In this document: positions 46,034 through 55,853 of the stretch, piece by piece
Layout: the number at the start of each line of letters is the position of its first letter
Position numbering within the stretch: the stretch's first letter is position 1
From: Guillardia theta CCMP2712
Lineage: Eukaryota > Cryptophyceae > Pyrenomonadales > Geminigeraceae
NCBI RefSeq assembly: GCF_000315625.1
Contig: NW_005434545.1
Coordinates: forward strand, 111,450 to 175,449
Length of the DNA: 64,000 nt
Direction: 5' to 3'
Made by a program: the position numbers and the translations under genes
Notes under the pieces: generated by a model
The model's database searches: none
Seen by the model: only the letters and a program-made list of their open reading frames with translations
Told to the model about the DNA's origin: nothing

Positions 46034-48447
46034 ATGGCCAGGAGTTCGAACCATAAGAATACAGGTAAAATCATCCGCAAGCTCAATCAAAACAAATCTT
46101 GCAACAGTTTCGAAAGTCAACTCTATACCAATCTTGCGCCTATCACAGTCGAGATGTTGAGATTTCAAAGATTAAATCCGATTGAAGATCTTGTGTTTAT
46201 CAATACAAAAGTGTATCGGGTTTCCTGGAACAACATTTTCGTCGCGGAGAGATCGGCGAGTCAACTCAAAGGCATTTCTGAAGAAATCAAAACGTACAGC
46301 ATCAATTGCGAATTTCAGTTCGATCTCTATTTTCGAATCTTACCGATTACCCCAACCATGAGTTTGAGAGGAATTTTGGAATGCGTACTGGACTTTGACG
46401 ATGCTTCGGAAGAAGCCAGCTCGCTCGTCATCGCCTTACACACATACGGTAGAGAGGAGGACGAGGATGCCAGAAAGCAGCTAGAGCGTCTTGTTCTGAT
46501 GGAAAATGATCTTGTACATTTTGAATTCACTGAATGTACCTCAAGTATTGTACAGAAGCTCTGGCAACTTGAAACTGCTTTGTCGCTCAGGCAACAAATG
46601 TGGCCACCGGACCAGGCTGAAAGCAGCAACACCAGGCTGGTGGCGATGGGCGTGATAGTCGGAGGAAGCAAGACGGTCTTCGTCGACAACGCCATTCATA
46701 TTGCTAAGCAATGGCAGCTCGCCAAGGAGGCAAACATCTTACTAGCTCAGTGCGGAGTACCAATCTTCCTGTGTCATGCAGAGCCTCAGACTGTCTATGG
46801 CATGTTCAATGACGTGAGAACGAGCCTCAAGGTATGACGTCTCTAATTCTCGACATCGATGACTCGCCCCTTTAAAGGAACTTCGAGACGAAATCGTTCA
46901 AACGGTTGAGAAACACATGGTATGTGGAGCACGGTCACCGGGTGTTAGTAGCGGAGGCTCGAGTCTCACTGAGGGATTGACCGTAACAATGCGGCAGGAG
47001 CCTGTCAGAAAGGATGTGCACGAGCTCGAGAGCAAAATGGATACGGGGCTGTCGGTCAGTGGGAATTTGATCAAGCTTGAAGACAGTCATAGAGGAGCTA
47101 ACGAATGTGCAGGAGGTCAAGAATGAGGTGCAGCAGCTGAAGGGAAGCCTGCACGAGCTCGAGAGCAAAATGGATACGGGGTTGTCGGTGGGCCCAGTCA
47201 CTGATCTTGACACATAGAGGAGCTAACGAATGTGCAGGAGCTCGAGAGCAAAATGGATACGGGGCTGTCGGTCAGTGGGAATTTGATCAAGCTTGAAGAC
47301 AGTCATAGAGGAGCTAACGAATGTGCAGGAGGTCAAGAATGAGGTGCAGCAGCTCAAGGGAAGCCTGCACGAGCTCGAGAGCAAAATGGAAACGGGGTTG
47401 TCGGTGGGCCCAGTCACTGATCTTGACACATAGAGGAGCTAACGAATGTGCAGGAGCTCGAGAGCAAAATGGATACGAGGCTGTCGGTGGGCCCAGTCAC
47501 TGATCTTGACACATAGAGGAGCTAACGAATGTGCAGGAGGTCGAGAGCAAAATGGATACGAGGCTGTCGGTGGGCCCAGTCACTGATCTTGACACATAGA
47601 GGAGCTAACGAATGTGCAGGAGGTCGAGAGCAAAATGGATACGAGGCTGTCGGTGGGCCCAGTCACTGATCTTGACACATAGAGGAGCTAACGAATGTGC
47701 AGGAGGTCGAGAGCAAAATGGATACGAGGCTGTCGGTGGGCCCAGTCACTGATCTTGACACATAGAGGAGCTAACGAATGTGCAGGAGGTCGAGAGCAAA
47801 ATGGATACGAGGCTGTCGGTGGGCCCAGTCACTGATCTTGACACATAGAGGAGCTAACGAATGTGCAGGAGGTCGAGAGCAAAATGGATACGAGGCTGTC
47901 GGTGGGCCCAGTCACTGATCTTGACACATAGAGGAGCTAACGAATGTGCAGGAGGTCGAGAGCAAAATGGATACGAGGCTGTCGGTGGGCCCAGTCACTG
48001 ATCTTGACACATAGAGGAGCTAACGAATGTGCAGGAGGTCAAGAATGAGGTGCAGCAGCTCAAGGGAAGCCTGCACGAGCTCGAGAGCAAAATGGAAACG
48101 GGGTTGTCGGTGGGACCAGTCACTGATCTTGACTCACATACTACCGAGGAGCCGCAGTAACGAATGTGCAGGAGGTCAAGAGCAAAATGGATACGGGGTT
48201 GTCGGTGGGCCCAGTCACTGATCTTGACACAGAGGAGCTAACGAATGTGCAGAAGGTCAAGGGTAGCATGCAGGAGCTTGCGCAGGATATGCGGCAGGTG
48301 GGTCAAGAGATGGCTGAAACTCAGTCCACTGAGTTGATTCGTGAAAAGATGTTCCATCAAGCCCTTAGGGATATTTCGAATAGCAATTTCCCGGCGCAGC
48401 AGCAGCCTGACCGTGGCACGACTGTCGATGACGGCCGCGGCGCCTGA
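46034..48447 (+). CDS. Hypothetical coiled-coil protein built on a tandem microexon array
   Basis: ATG 46034 begins MARSSNHKNTGKIIRKLNQN. A long first exon (to 46832) codes a globular part of about 266 residues of unknown family: LAPITVEMLRFQRLNPIEDL, VFINTKVYRVSWNNIFVAER, LVAMGVIVGGSKTVFVDNAI, QCGVPIFLCHAEPQTVYGMF. A 42-nt exon ELRDEIVQTVEKHM (46879-46920) follows. Then thirteen related exons (57, 75 or 33 nt, all phase 0) each end in an (E/V)ESKMxT(G/R)LS-type phrase, separated by near-identical 50-62-nt GT-AG segments. The terminal exon codes VKGSMQELAQDMRQVGQEMA, then a heptad-like helix and a disordered tail ending TTVDDGRGA (TGA 48445). Spliced, the array is an extended coiled coil. If not spliced, TAG stops and frameshifts truncate it, so a pseudogene is the alternative. 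Confidence 0.6.
46998..48252 (+). repeat. Tandem exon+intron array; 83-bp core unit
   Basis: Exons at 46998-47054 (57 nt), 47113-47187 (75), 47238-47270 (33), 47329-47403 (75), 47454-47486 (33), then six identical 83-bp units starting 47537, 47620, 47703, 47786, 47869 and 47952 (33-nt exon + 50-nt intron), then 48035-48109 (75) and 48172-48204 (33). Segments between them are 58, 50, 58, 50, 50 (x7), 62 and finally 48 nt. All begin GT and end in AACGAATGTGCAG. The 33-nt exon codes EVESKMDTRLS or close variants, an 11-residue (hendecad) coiled-coil period. Confidence 0.9.
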
Positions 48448-48713
48448 CCGTCACGGCATGGTATAGTAGAACAGTATAAATCTTTCAGTTATTCTTTCTC
48501 AGTCATCCAGTCAGCCATCAGAGTCTCTATGATAGTATCATAAATGATAGCGCCTTTCCTGTTCGCAAGTTCCGAGCGTCACCGTACTATCATGTGTAGT
48601 ATCAGTGATGCCGCCGGGCCCGGGACTCCGGGAGGCGGCCGGCAACGGTTCGGCAAGGAGTCCGACCAAGGACGCTCACAGGCGGGCCCGCCTGCTCCAT
48701 CCGTCTCTCCGAC
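48448..48713. other. Spacer with GC-rich island (48605-48700)
   Basis: Holds the 3' UTR of the coiled-coil gene, a near-palindromic ATGATAGTATCATAAATGAT at 48529-48548, and a GC-rich island with GCCGGGCCCGGGACTCC and GGCGGGCCCGCC palindromes immediately upstream of the fucokinase ATG. The island's ACTCCG...GGCGGCCGG...CGGTTCGG order resembles the one at 12880-12915. Confidence 0.5.
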
Positions 48714-51674
48714 ATGGAGGAATATGCTAGGCTATGCAGCAAGAGGAGGGCGGGAGAGGAGAAGCTTGACGAGGGAGTTGTGGATGTGGGAAGGGAAAGA
48801 GGAAGAGAGGTCATCTCAGGTCCTCCCTCCTCCTCCTCCTCCTCCTCCTCCTCGTCTCAGCGTCAAGCTCCAGAGGTTCCCGCAGGAGGCGCCTGGTGGG
48901 ACGCTGTTTGCCTCTTTGCACGCGGGCAGAGGCAGAAGGAGCTTTTCGAGTCTCTCGTCGAGTTCCGCAAGTTGAACGCCATGATACCGACCTTCAACAA
49001 CTGCATGTACCTCGTCGTCGACATCGAGGACGGTGGCGCGGCCGGTCAGAAGTTCAGCGTCAACAAGTTCCTCAAGGAGTTGAATGAGAGGATGATGAGG
49101 GAGGGAGGGAAACACTTAGAAGAGTGCAAGGTGTCTTTCATCTACTCCAGCATCGAAGATCTGTGGATGGAAATGCATCCCTGGGGCGAGATGTTCGCTC
49201 CGTGCTCTCATCCTGTGCTCCCACACGTTCAGACCAGCACCATGGTCGACTTCAAGCTTTCTTCCATGTTGAGCCTCGCGGCCCACGGCAAGGCGGGGAT
49301 CTACTTGGTGAGCGTCGGCAACGTCTATCTGCTCGATCCCTTCAGCATCCCCTCGCGCTTGCAGCTCAGAGATCACAAGATGTTTGCGCTGGGCAGGCGT
49401 CAGGCAGCAGGGGCTGACGAGGCCCGAGGGGTCTTGATCGCGAACGATGAGGCAGAGCGACAGGATGAGTCGATCGTAAGATGCAATCGTTACATGAGGA
49501 GAGGCGAGCAGGAGCAAGGGGACGCTGCTGCTGAGCAAGCTACTGCAGACGTAGGCGTCGTGCCCTCTGACCTCTACATCGAGCATGAGCTCTTCGTGCT
49601 TTTGGCGGAAACTCTAGAGCACAAACCATACAAGAGCCTGGTCGATGGCATTCTCGCCAGCGCCTTCTCGTGCAACCTGAGCATGGAGGAGGAGAACAAG
49701 GAGAACCTCGTCCACCTCGCCATCAGCTCGAACCGCGAGCTCTACATGCCGTGCGTCGTTGCCGGACCCTCTGAAACTGTGAGGTTGGGGAGGCGTCAAG
49801 CTGAGGCGGGAAAGACGAGCAGCGTGCTGGGATCTTACGTGGACTCGAGCAGCAGCGTGGAAGGCTGCAGCATCTTGAACTCCTCCCTTCACTCTGTCAC
49901 GGCGCAACCAGCGAGCCGGATCGAACTGTCGACGATCATCCGGGCAGAGGGGCAGGAGGGATCGCATACCATAGGGAGGTCCTCGACCGTCAGTGGCGTC
50001 TTCTACAGTCATCCTACGACCCCGCTGGTCCTTCCAGAAGACGTCCGGCTGCTGTCGTTCCCGATCCTGAGTGAGGGAGGAGGAGTCAAGTTCCTCACAG
50101 CCTTCACCGGTGCTAGCGACGATCTCGAGGAAGCACCTGTGCGCAGGTTCCTAAACCTGCCGGTAGAGGCGATCTGCGAGAGACAGGGCTCACTCCGAGA
50201 GCTTCTCGCCCCTCCTCATGACCTCCTCCATGCTCCGCTCTTTCCCCTCCACGAGGACCCCACCACCTCCGTGCTGCTGGCACTGCACGCCATCCATCAG
50301 CTGCTGGGCAACGAGCAGGACGCTTCCTTGTACGCCAGGGCGATCCCTCTTCCTCTGACGCCCCAGAAAGCCGACAGGACTTCCCTGCATGCGGCTCTTC
50401 CTCTGTTCTCGTCGCAGCAGTGCTACGTAAAGTTCGCTCCTCTCCCGGGCCCGTGCCTTCAGTCCGTCACCTTCCACAACTTGCACTCCTGCTGGTCGTT
50501 CCCAGCAAGGGGGGTGAGGCCAGCACAGGTCCAGCTGCCTGCGCGGCTCATCGTAGCGGGAGGATGGACGGATACGCCTCCTGTTTGCTTCATGCACCCG
50601 GGCGGGATCTTCAACCTCTCCTGCAGGCTTGACGGGCAAGACCCTCTGCAGGCGCGGGTGGAGGTGGTAGGAGGAGAGCGGCTGGAGCTCTGCTCGGAGG
50701 ACCAGCAGGCGGAGGAGGGGTACGGCAGCTGGGAGGAGTTGTACGAGGGCATGAGGGCAGGAGGGCATGCGCTATCGCCCTGGAGGACGATGGGCCACGA
50801 GTCGTGCACCGCTGTGCATGCTGCTGTCATCTCCGTCCTCTTCGACTCGAACCTCTACGGCAGGATCAGCTCGCAGGCCTCCTCCTCCTCTCCCTCTCCC
50901 TTCCCTCGCGGCATTCGCCTCCTCACCAACTCTCTTCTCCCCAAGGGCAGCGGACTCGGCGGCTCCTCCATCCTCGCGCTCGCCTGCGTCCGCGCGCTTG
51001 AGGATGCGTGTGGGCTGGAGATGAGCCTGCGGCAGGAGATGGACGCAGTGCTCATGGTGGAACAGCTGCTGGGCACGGGAGGAGGGTGGCAGGACCAGAT
51101 CGGCTGCGAGCCCGGAGCCAAGTTCACGACCCGGGATCAGGGAGGATACCACGTGAGCAGAGTGAGCATGTCAGAGGAGCATGCTGCCCTCCTCAACTCG
51201 CGCCTCCTCTGCCTTGGGACCAGCATGACGAGAGTCGCCAAAACGGTGCTGGTTGGCGTCGTGGACAAGTTCTGCTCCGGCGACTTCAACATCGTCAGCA
51301 TCCTCGGCAGGCAGCTCGAGCTCAATGCCAGGAGCATGAGGGATAAGTTCCTCCGGTTCGCCGCCTGCTCCCTGAGGGAGGAGGAGGAGCTCGAAGCTTG
51401 CCTGCGCGACATCGGGGAGGAACTTGAGCGCTACCGCGAGCACTGCGAGGGCTTACAGGGCAGCACGTTCATGCCCGAGAGCCTCCGGCCGATCTTCGCA
51501 GCCATGGCAGGGTACACCTACGGGGCGAACCTGATGGGGGCAGGGAACGGAGGCTTCATCGTGGGTGTGGTCAAGGCGGGGAGGAACAAGGAGGAAGTTC
51601 TGCTCGCTTGCCAGCAGGTTGCAGTGACATGTGGCGTTTCGTTGACTCTGGCGAATGTGGAGGTGACAGTGTGA
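48714..51674 (+). CDS. FKP: L-fucokinase / GDP-fucose pyrophosphorylase-like protein
   Basis: A single uninterrupted frame of 986 codons, unusual here. After a low-complexity N-terminus with a Ser run encoded by TCC triplets, the fucose-pyrophosphorylase-type domain spans residues of roughly 60-600 (WWDAVCLFARGQRQKELFES; WGEMFAPCSHPVLPHVQTST; GKAGIYLVSVGNVYLLDPFS). The C-terminal GHMP kinase (about 615-986) has RLIVAGGWTDTPPVCFMHPG, NSLLPKGSGLGGSSILALAC (the GHMP ATP loop), GGWQDQIGCEPGAKF and AGNGGFIVGVVK. The salvage pathway makes L-fucose-1-phosphate and, in bifunctional plant FKGP, GDP-L-fucose. The kinase half looks intact. In the N-domain the usual GSGGAT-type glycine motif is replaced by GGAAGQKFSVN, so pyrophosphorylase activity is doubtful. 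Confidence 0.9.
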   Translation: MEEYARLCSKRRAGEEKLDEGVVDVGRERGREVISGPPSSSSSSSSSSQRQAPEVPAGGAWWDAVCLFARGQRQKELFESLVEFRKLNAMIPTFNNCMYLVVDIEDGGAAGQKFSVNKFLKELNERMMREGGKHLEECKVSFIYSSIEDLWMEMHPWGEMFAPCSHPVLPHVQTSTMVDFKLSSMLSLAAHGKAGIYLVSVGNVYLLDPFSIPSRLQLRDHKMFALGRRQAAGADEARGVLIANDEAERQDESIVRCNRYMRRGEQEQGDAAAEQATADVGVVPSDLYIEHELFVLLAETLEHKPYKSLVDGILASAFSCNLSMEEENKENLVHLAISSNRELYMPCVVAGPSETVRLGRRQAEAGKTSSVLGSYVDSSSSVEGCSILNSSLHSVTAQPASRIELSTIIRAEGQEGSHTIGRSSTVSGVFYSHPTTPLVLPEDVRLLSFPILSEGGGVKFLTAFTGASDDLEEAPVRRFLNLPVEAICERQGSLRELLAPPHDLLHAPLFPLHEDPTTSVLLALHAIHQLLGNEQDASLYARAIPLPLTPQKADRTSLHAALPLFSSQQCYVKFAPLPGPCLQSVTFHNLHSCWSFPARGVRPAQVQLPARLIVAGGWTDTPPVCFMHPGGIFNLSCRLDGQDPLQARVEVVGGERLELCSEDQQAEEGYGSWEELYEGMRAGGHALSPWRTMGHESCTAVHAAVISVLFDSNLYGRISSQASSSSPSPFPRGIRLLTNSLLPKGSGLGGSSILALACVRALEDACGLEMSLRQEMDAVLMVEQLLGTGGGWQDQIGCEPGAKFTTRDQGGYHVSRVSMSEEHAALLNSRLLCLGTSMTRVAKTVLVGVVDKFCSGDFNIVSILGRQLELNARSMRDKFLRFAACSLREEEELEACLRDIGEELERYREHCEGLQGSTFMPESLRPIFAAMAGYTYGANLMGAGNGGFIVGVVKAGRNKEEVLLACQQVAVTCGVSLTLANVEVTV

Positions 51675-51689
51675 GAACAAGGACGGAGA

Positions 51690-51729
51690 GGAGAAGGAGG
51701 AGGAGGAGGAGGAGGAGGAGGAGGAGGAA
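51690..51729. repeat. (GGA)n microsatellite
   Basis: About 13 GGA/AGG triplets sit in the short convergent spacer just after the fucokinase stop. Purely non-coding, probably in its 3' UTR. Confidence 0.9.
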
Positions 51730-51839
51730 GCAACATTAAAGATCACCAATTTCATTGTGTGTTATGGATTAAGTTAGAACACATAAGATTCGAGAAGACA
51801 GGAGAGACGGGGGGAGGACGAGGTAACAGGGAGGTCAAT

Positions 51840-54202
51840 CTAGAGCAGCCATGCTCCTTCATCGTCGATTGCGTTCTTCTTCCTGCGATCCTCCTCCAGC
51901 TTGCGGTACTTGGCCGACTGTGACAGGGGAGTGAGAGAGCGGGAGGATCTACGGAAGAGCATACATCTTCGTCTGGGATCAGATTCGGGAGGGGAAGCTT
52001 GAAGAGGTCGATATCTGACAAGATAAGTTAAAGGAGGAGGGAGGGAGGGAGGGAGGGAGGGAGGGAGGGAGGAGAGAAAAGGAGGAGGAGGAGAGAGAGT
52101 TGACGAGACAAAGGAGAAGTCAAAGGAGGAAGAGGAGGAAGAGAAAAGGAGGAGGAAGAAGATCCTCACTGGGCAAGAAGCTGGAGCTCTTCTCCTCAGC
52201 TGCTTCATTTCCTTCCTTGACGTCCGCCTGCATCCCCTTCGCATCACAACACCCGCCCCTCTCCCCACTGCTCATCACCTCAGCCTTGGACTTCTTGGAG
52301 GGGGACGATGCCGTCGGAGACTCCGAGGTCTGCGCCTTGAGTTGCCAGAAGGACCGTTTGGCAGCGAAGTCCTTCTCCGACACAGTCTTGCTCTCAGCCT
52401 TCTTCTGCTCGGGTTTCGCAGAGGAGGAGGAGGAGGAGGAAGCGGTCGTAGCAGTGGTGGCCTCCTTGGCTGCAGGAGGGGCAGAGGAACCCAGCAGGAT
52501 GTTGTTAGTGAGAAAGTCGAATGGCTGGCTGGGCTGGCTGGGCTGGCTGGTGGTTGACTCCTTGCTCTGCTTTGAGGGCGCAGCAGCTCCGAGCTTCGTT
52601 TGACCTCCCTTCTTCTGCGCGTTGCTCGAGCTCTGCTGCTTCTGCGCAACACGGAAGGAGTCAAACATCAACTCCAGCACTGGAGGGACGTAGGAGAAGG
52701 GGGATGAGGAGAGGGCAAAGCAGTAATTCAGATCACCTTGGCGTTGCCCGTTGACTTGTTGGAGGAGCTCTCGCCCTTCTTGTCCGCTGGGGTCTCCCCA
52801 GCTGCCTTGCTATCCTGCATGGAGGAAGTCACTTGAGCCTGGCAGGAGGGGGGGGGGGTGAGAGGGTTACCTTCATCGAGTACGCGATCAACGAGGCGAT
52901 CACAATCGCCGCGATGCTGGGGGTTATGATTTGCTTCAAGGCACCAGGTCAGGACCTCAGCTCAGCCCCAGCAGCCTCCCTACCTCGGGGGACATGGTGT
53001 TGGTCCAGGCGTACCAGGACGAATCGGAGTCGGCCTGTTGCTGGCCCAGTGCCGTCAGTCGACTGGAAACTATTGCGCGACCAGTCACCTTGTTCGACTT
53101 CTTGCTCCTCTTCGCCTCCTCGGCCTTCTTCGCTGCAGCTTTCCTCGCTGCCTCCTCGGCCGCAGCCTTCTTCTTGGCCTCCTCAGCAGCCTTCTTCTTG
53201 GCCTCCTCGACCGCAGCCTTCTTTTTGGCCTCCTCGGCCGTGGCCTTCTTCTTGGCCTCCTCGGCGGCAGCCTTCTTCTTGGCCTCCTCAGCCGTGGCCT
53301 TCTTCTTGGCCTCCTCAGCAGCCTTCCTTGCACTCTCTTCCTCTAGTGAACCGACAGTCAGCGGTATTCATCCGCCGGTCTATGACTTGCCTTTTCTCTT
53401 TGCCTCAGCGCTGGCTACGTTGTCGCTGCTTGCCTGCGATGTGCCAGGTTGAGCGGCGAGGAAGCAGAGGCAGGGAATCACCTTAGCGTTGTAACTTTCT
53501 GAGATACCGCCGGACAGTGTGTCCGTCAAATTGGCAACCGTCACAAAGGCCTTGTTCATCACCGAACTAGCCTGCAGCCAGTCGTCACATGCTGTCGACG
53601 ACACTCACGAGTCTTTACGGCAAGGCCAATCCTTCCACTGATAGCACCCTTGTGCTCAACAGGGTCCCACGTGTCATCGATGATTGCAAAACATTGTCCT
53701 TGAATATGATACAAGTCAGTAAAACATGGAGCTGTCGCAGTAGGGAACTACCAGTCAGGCAATCCTTGCGAGCCAGGCAGCCTGTTTCCGGTGCATCAAA
53801 CCAAGCGAAGGAGAAGCACTTGTTTCCTCTCCTGCATTGTTGGGATCAGACGTGACATAGAGTACTCAAGATGCTCTCGAGAAGAAACACGATATCAGTA
53901 ACGCTTTCTACGTGGCTACCTGTCCTTGTAGTTGACGCACGCAGTCTCGCACTGTCCAACCGTCGGAAATGTGCCAACGTATCGCTGATTCTTGTAGTTT
54001 CCTTGCCATCTTGCCCTGGGAACATGCTCGTAAGTTCAACATCAAGGCAAGCAAGCATTTGATACTTTGGGGCGTTGTTGTAGTCGGCATAGCATGCCAT
54101 CTCCTTGCAGTGGTTTTCACCCAAGAATGCAAATGTGCATGCACATTGCAAGACCAAGAAGCAAGCGAGTAAGCACTCGCACGAGTGAAGTTTCCCCAGC
54201 AT
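51840..54202 (-). CDS. Signal-peptide protein with Cys-rich N-domain, AEEAKKKA repeats and a membrane span
   Basis: ATG 54202 codes MLGKLHSCECLLACFLVLQC then ACTFAFLGENHCKEMACYAD, a signal peptide leading into Cys-rich sequence. Further exons give KCFSFAWFDAPETGCLARKD and QCFAIIDDTWDPVEHKGAIS then GRIGLAVKT; the Cys pattern is PAN/apple-like but too short to assign. Next come SSVMNKAFVTVANLTDTLSG and a linker SQASSDNVASAEAKRKGK. The exon at about 53095-53340 codes a decad repeat of EEAKKKA(A/T)A type, about seven copies, ending EEAKRSKKSNKVT. A hydrophobic stretch IITPSIAAIVIASLIAY (about 52870-52925) is the likely membrane span, followed by a Ser/Lys/Gln-rich tail (PFDFLTNNILLGSSAPP; EKDFAAKRSFWQLKAQTSES) ending SAKYRKLEEDRRKKNAIDDE and GAWLL. 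Topology suggests type I; no known family. Confidence 0.6.
52035..52075. repeat. (GGGA)n tetranucleotide repeat in an intron
   Basis: About nine GGGA/GAGG units lie on the plus strand, within an intron of the minus-strand membrane protein gene, adjacent to further GGA-rich sequence up to 52160. In the sense strand this is a C/T tract next to an acceptor. Confidence 0.85.
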
Positions 54203-54779
54203 TGCCTGCAGACGACAGCGTGAGCCGTGCTGAAGGTTCACCACCCTATGGGTCAGGCATCCAGCGAATGTACGTGAGCATGTTGGCAGGTGTGATTGTG
54301 AAGATTGAAGCAAATGACAACAATATTCGATCATTCATCAGAATTCTGCTCAAGACAAGCCAACTGTACATCAATCTCTTCAATCGCTGGTATTGACTTC
54401 GACGTATCTCCTTGCACGCCTACTCGTTTCACTTCGTACATCGATTGCTTGCAATCATGCATACCCTCCAGCCCCCAATCCATATACTCCTCTTCTCAGC
54501 ATTCAGGCGCTATCAACTGCTCACCGTTCTAGCGAAAGTGAAGTGTCAACCAACTGCTACACTGCTCTTGCAACAGGGCAACAACATAGTGGATAATCTT
54601 CCCTTACGGTCTGCTTTCAAGCTCGGCCATTCTCACACAGTTTATCTCAACTACATGTGCTGTACAACTTCCCTGCTGATACCTGATCTCCACATTCTCC
54701 CTCCCTCCCTGCCCTTGGCATCTTCGTCTTCCTCCTTTCCATATCCCTCCTCCCTCGGCACCCCGTCATTTCGGCCTGG
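54203..54779. other. Intergenic region
   Basis: Upstream of the signal-peptide gene. AT-moderate sequence with no recognisable coding exon on either strand; some short frames overlap in several phases without splice support. Confidence 0.5.
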
Positions 54780-55300
54780 GGCGCTTGAAATTGTCCCTGT
54801 ACCCCCTGATTTTGCAATGTGAGGGTACTTAATTGCCTACTACCCGTACATAGTATATCACATGACCCACCTATTTGACTACACCTATTTCCTACCACCC
54901 CATCAAGGGTAACCCCTACCCACCTAAAGTCTCTTCCCAGCCTGATTTTCGAGCTCCTGCACCCGAACTCGGAGTCCATTACCCACCCCAACCTTATGAC
55001 TACCCCACCCACTACAAATCATAACAAGGACCCCTAATTGAAATATATCCACCACCCACCCATATGAAGGAAGTAACTGACCCCACCTACCTTTACACCT
55101 TATCAAAATGTAACGCCACTACTACACCACCCCTTTCTTTGCAAACCCTCATGAACCCCTAGTATGTACCCACCCCACCCTCTTTTTTCCTGGCTCTATC
55201 CCCACCCTTCATCTGAACTTAGCATAATAGCCACCACCCCAACCTAACGGCTTGACCACCACCTACCCGATTACTCTTGCCGAGGTGTAGACAGGGTAGT
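54780..55300. repeat. C-tract-rich island (reverse orientation of the G-tract family)
   Basis: The plus strand is packed with CCACCC, CTACCC and GTACCC words, the reverse complement of the 29.4-30.4 kb type. No fixed period and no coding signal. It is followed at 55305-55335 by an AT microsatellite. Confidence 0.7.
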
Positions 55301-55853
55301 ATACCTATATATTTTTTGATATATATATATATATGTATTATTGACTTGAGAACACCATTAAGAATTTTCACTAATAAAATATTACTTTTTAATGTTTGTG
55401 GCTCATTTGCTGTCTCAAAAAGATAAAACATGTTTTTGCTGGTACAATTATCTTCTTACATCCGAGCAATTGGTACCTCTAAAAACTTCTATTTAGACAA
55501 ATATAAAATCTTTTTGCACTCAAGTATCCGCAGGTATCCGCATGTGCATCCGCAAGTATCCGCAGGTATCCGTGTAGATCCATCGGGATGCTGGTTCAGG
55601 TGCCGGGCGCGTGGCCATGGGCTGGAGCGGGAGCAGGGGGCGGGGCATGGGAAGCAGGAGGAGGCATGAGAACCTGGGCAGGAGGGATGAGGTGATGTTC
55701 CTGACGACATGGCGTCTTCGTGTGCTGAGGTGTCCCAGGGCTCCAAGACTGGCACCCGGCGATCCGATCCGCTGCCGATGCTCCGTATGGCAGGCTGAGG
55801 GTGTTCAGTCTCACATGACAAGGAAGAAGGTAGAAGCACATCCTTGCTCTCTC
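55301..55853. other. AT microsatellite and spacer before the DUF6816-like gene
   Basis: 55316-55334 is (AT)n. 55523-55580 has four near-copies of a GTATCCGCAG-type 10-12-mer (AAGTATCCGCAGGTATCCGC). 55600-55850 has protein-like frames and may include a 5' exon or leader of the next gene, but no start is certain. Confidence 0.5.

Noticed and set aside
46917-48447. CRISPR-like array (regular repeats and spacers)
   Set aside because: Units are 83-bp direct repeats with no variable spacers, in a eukaryotic gene; the exon/intron reading explains the periodicity.
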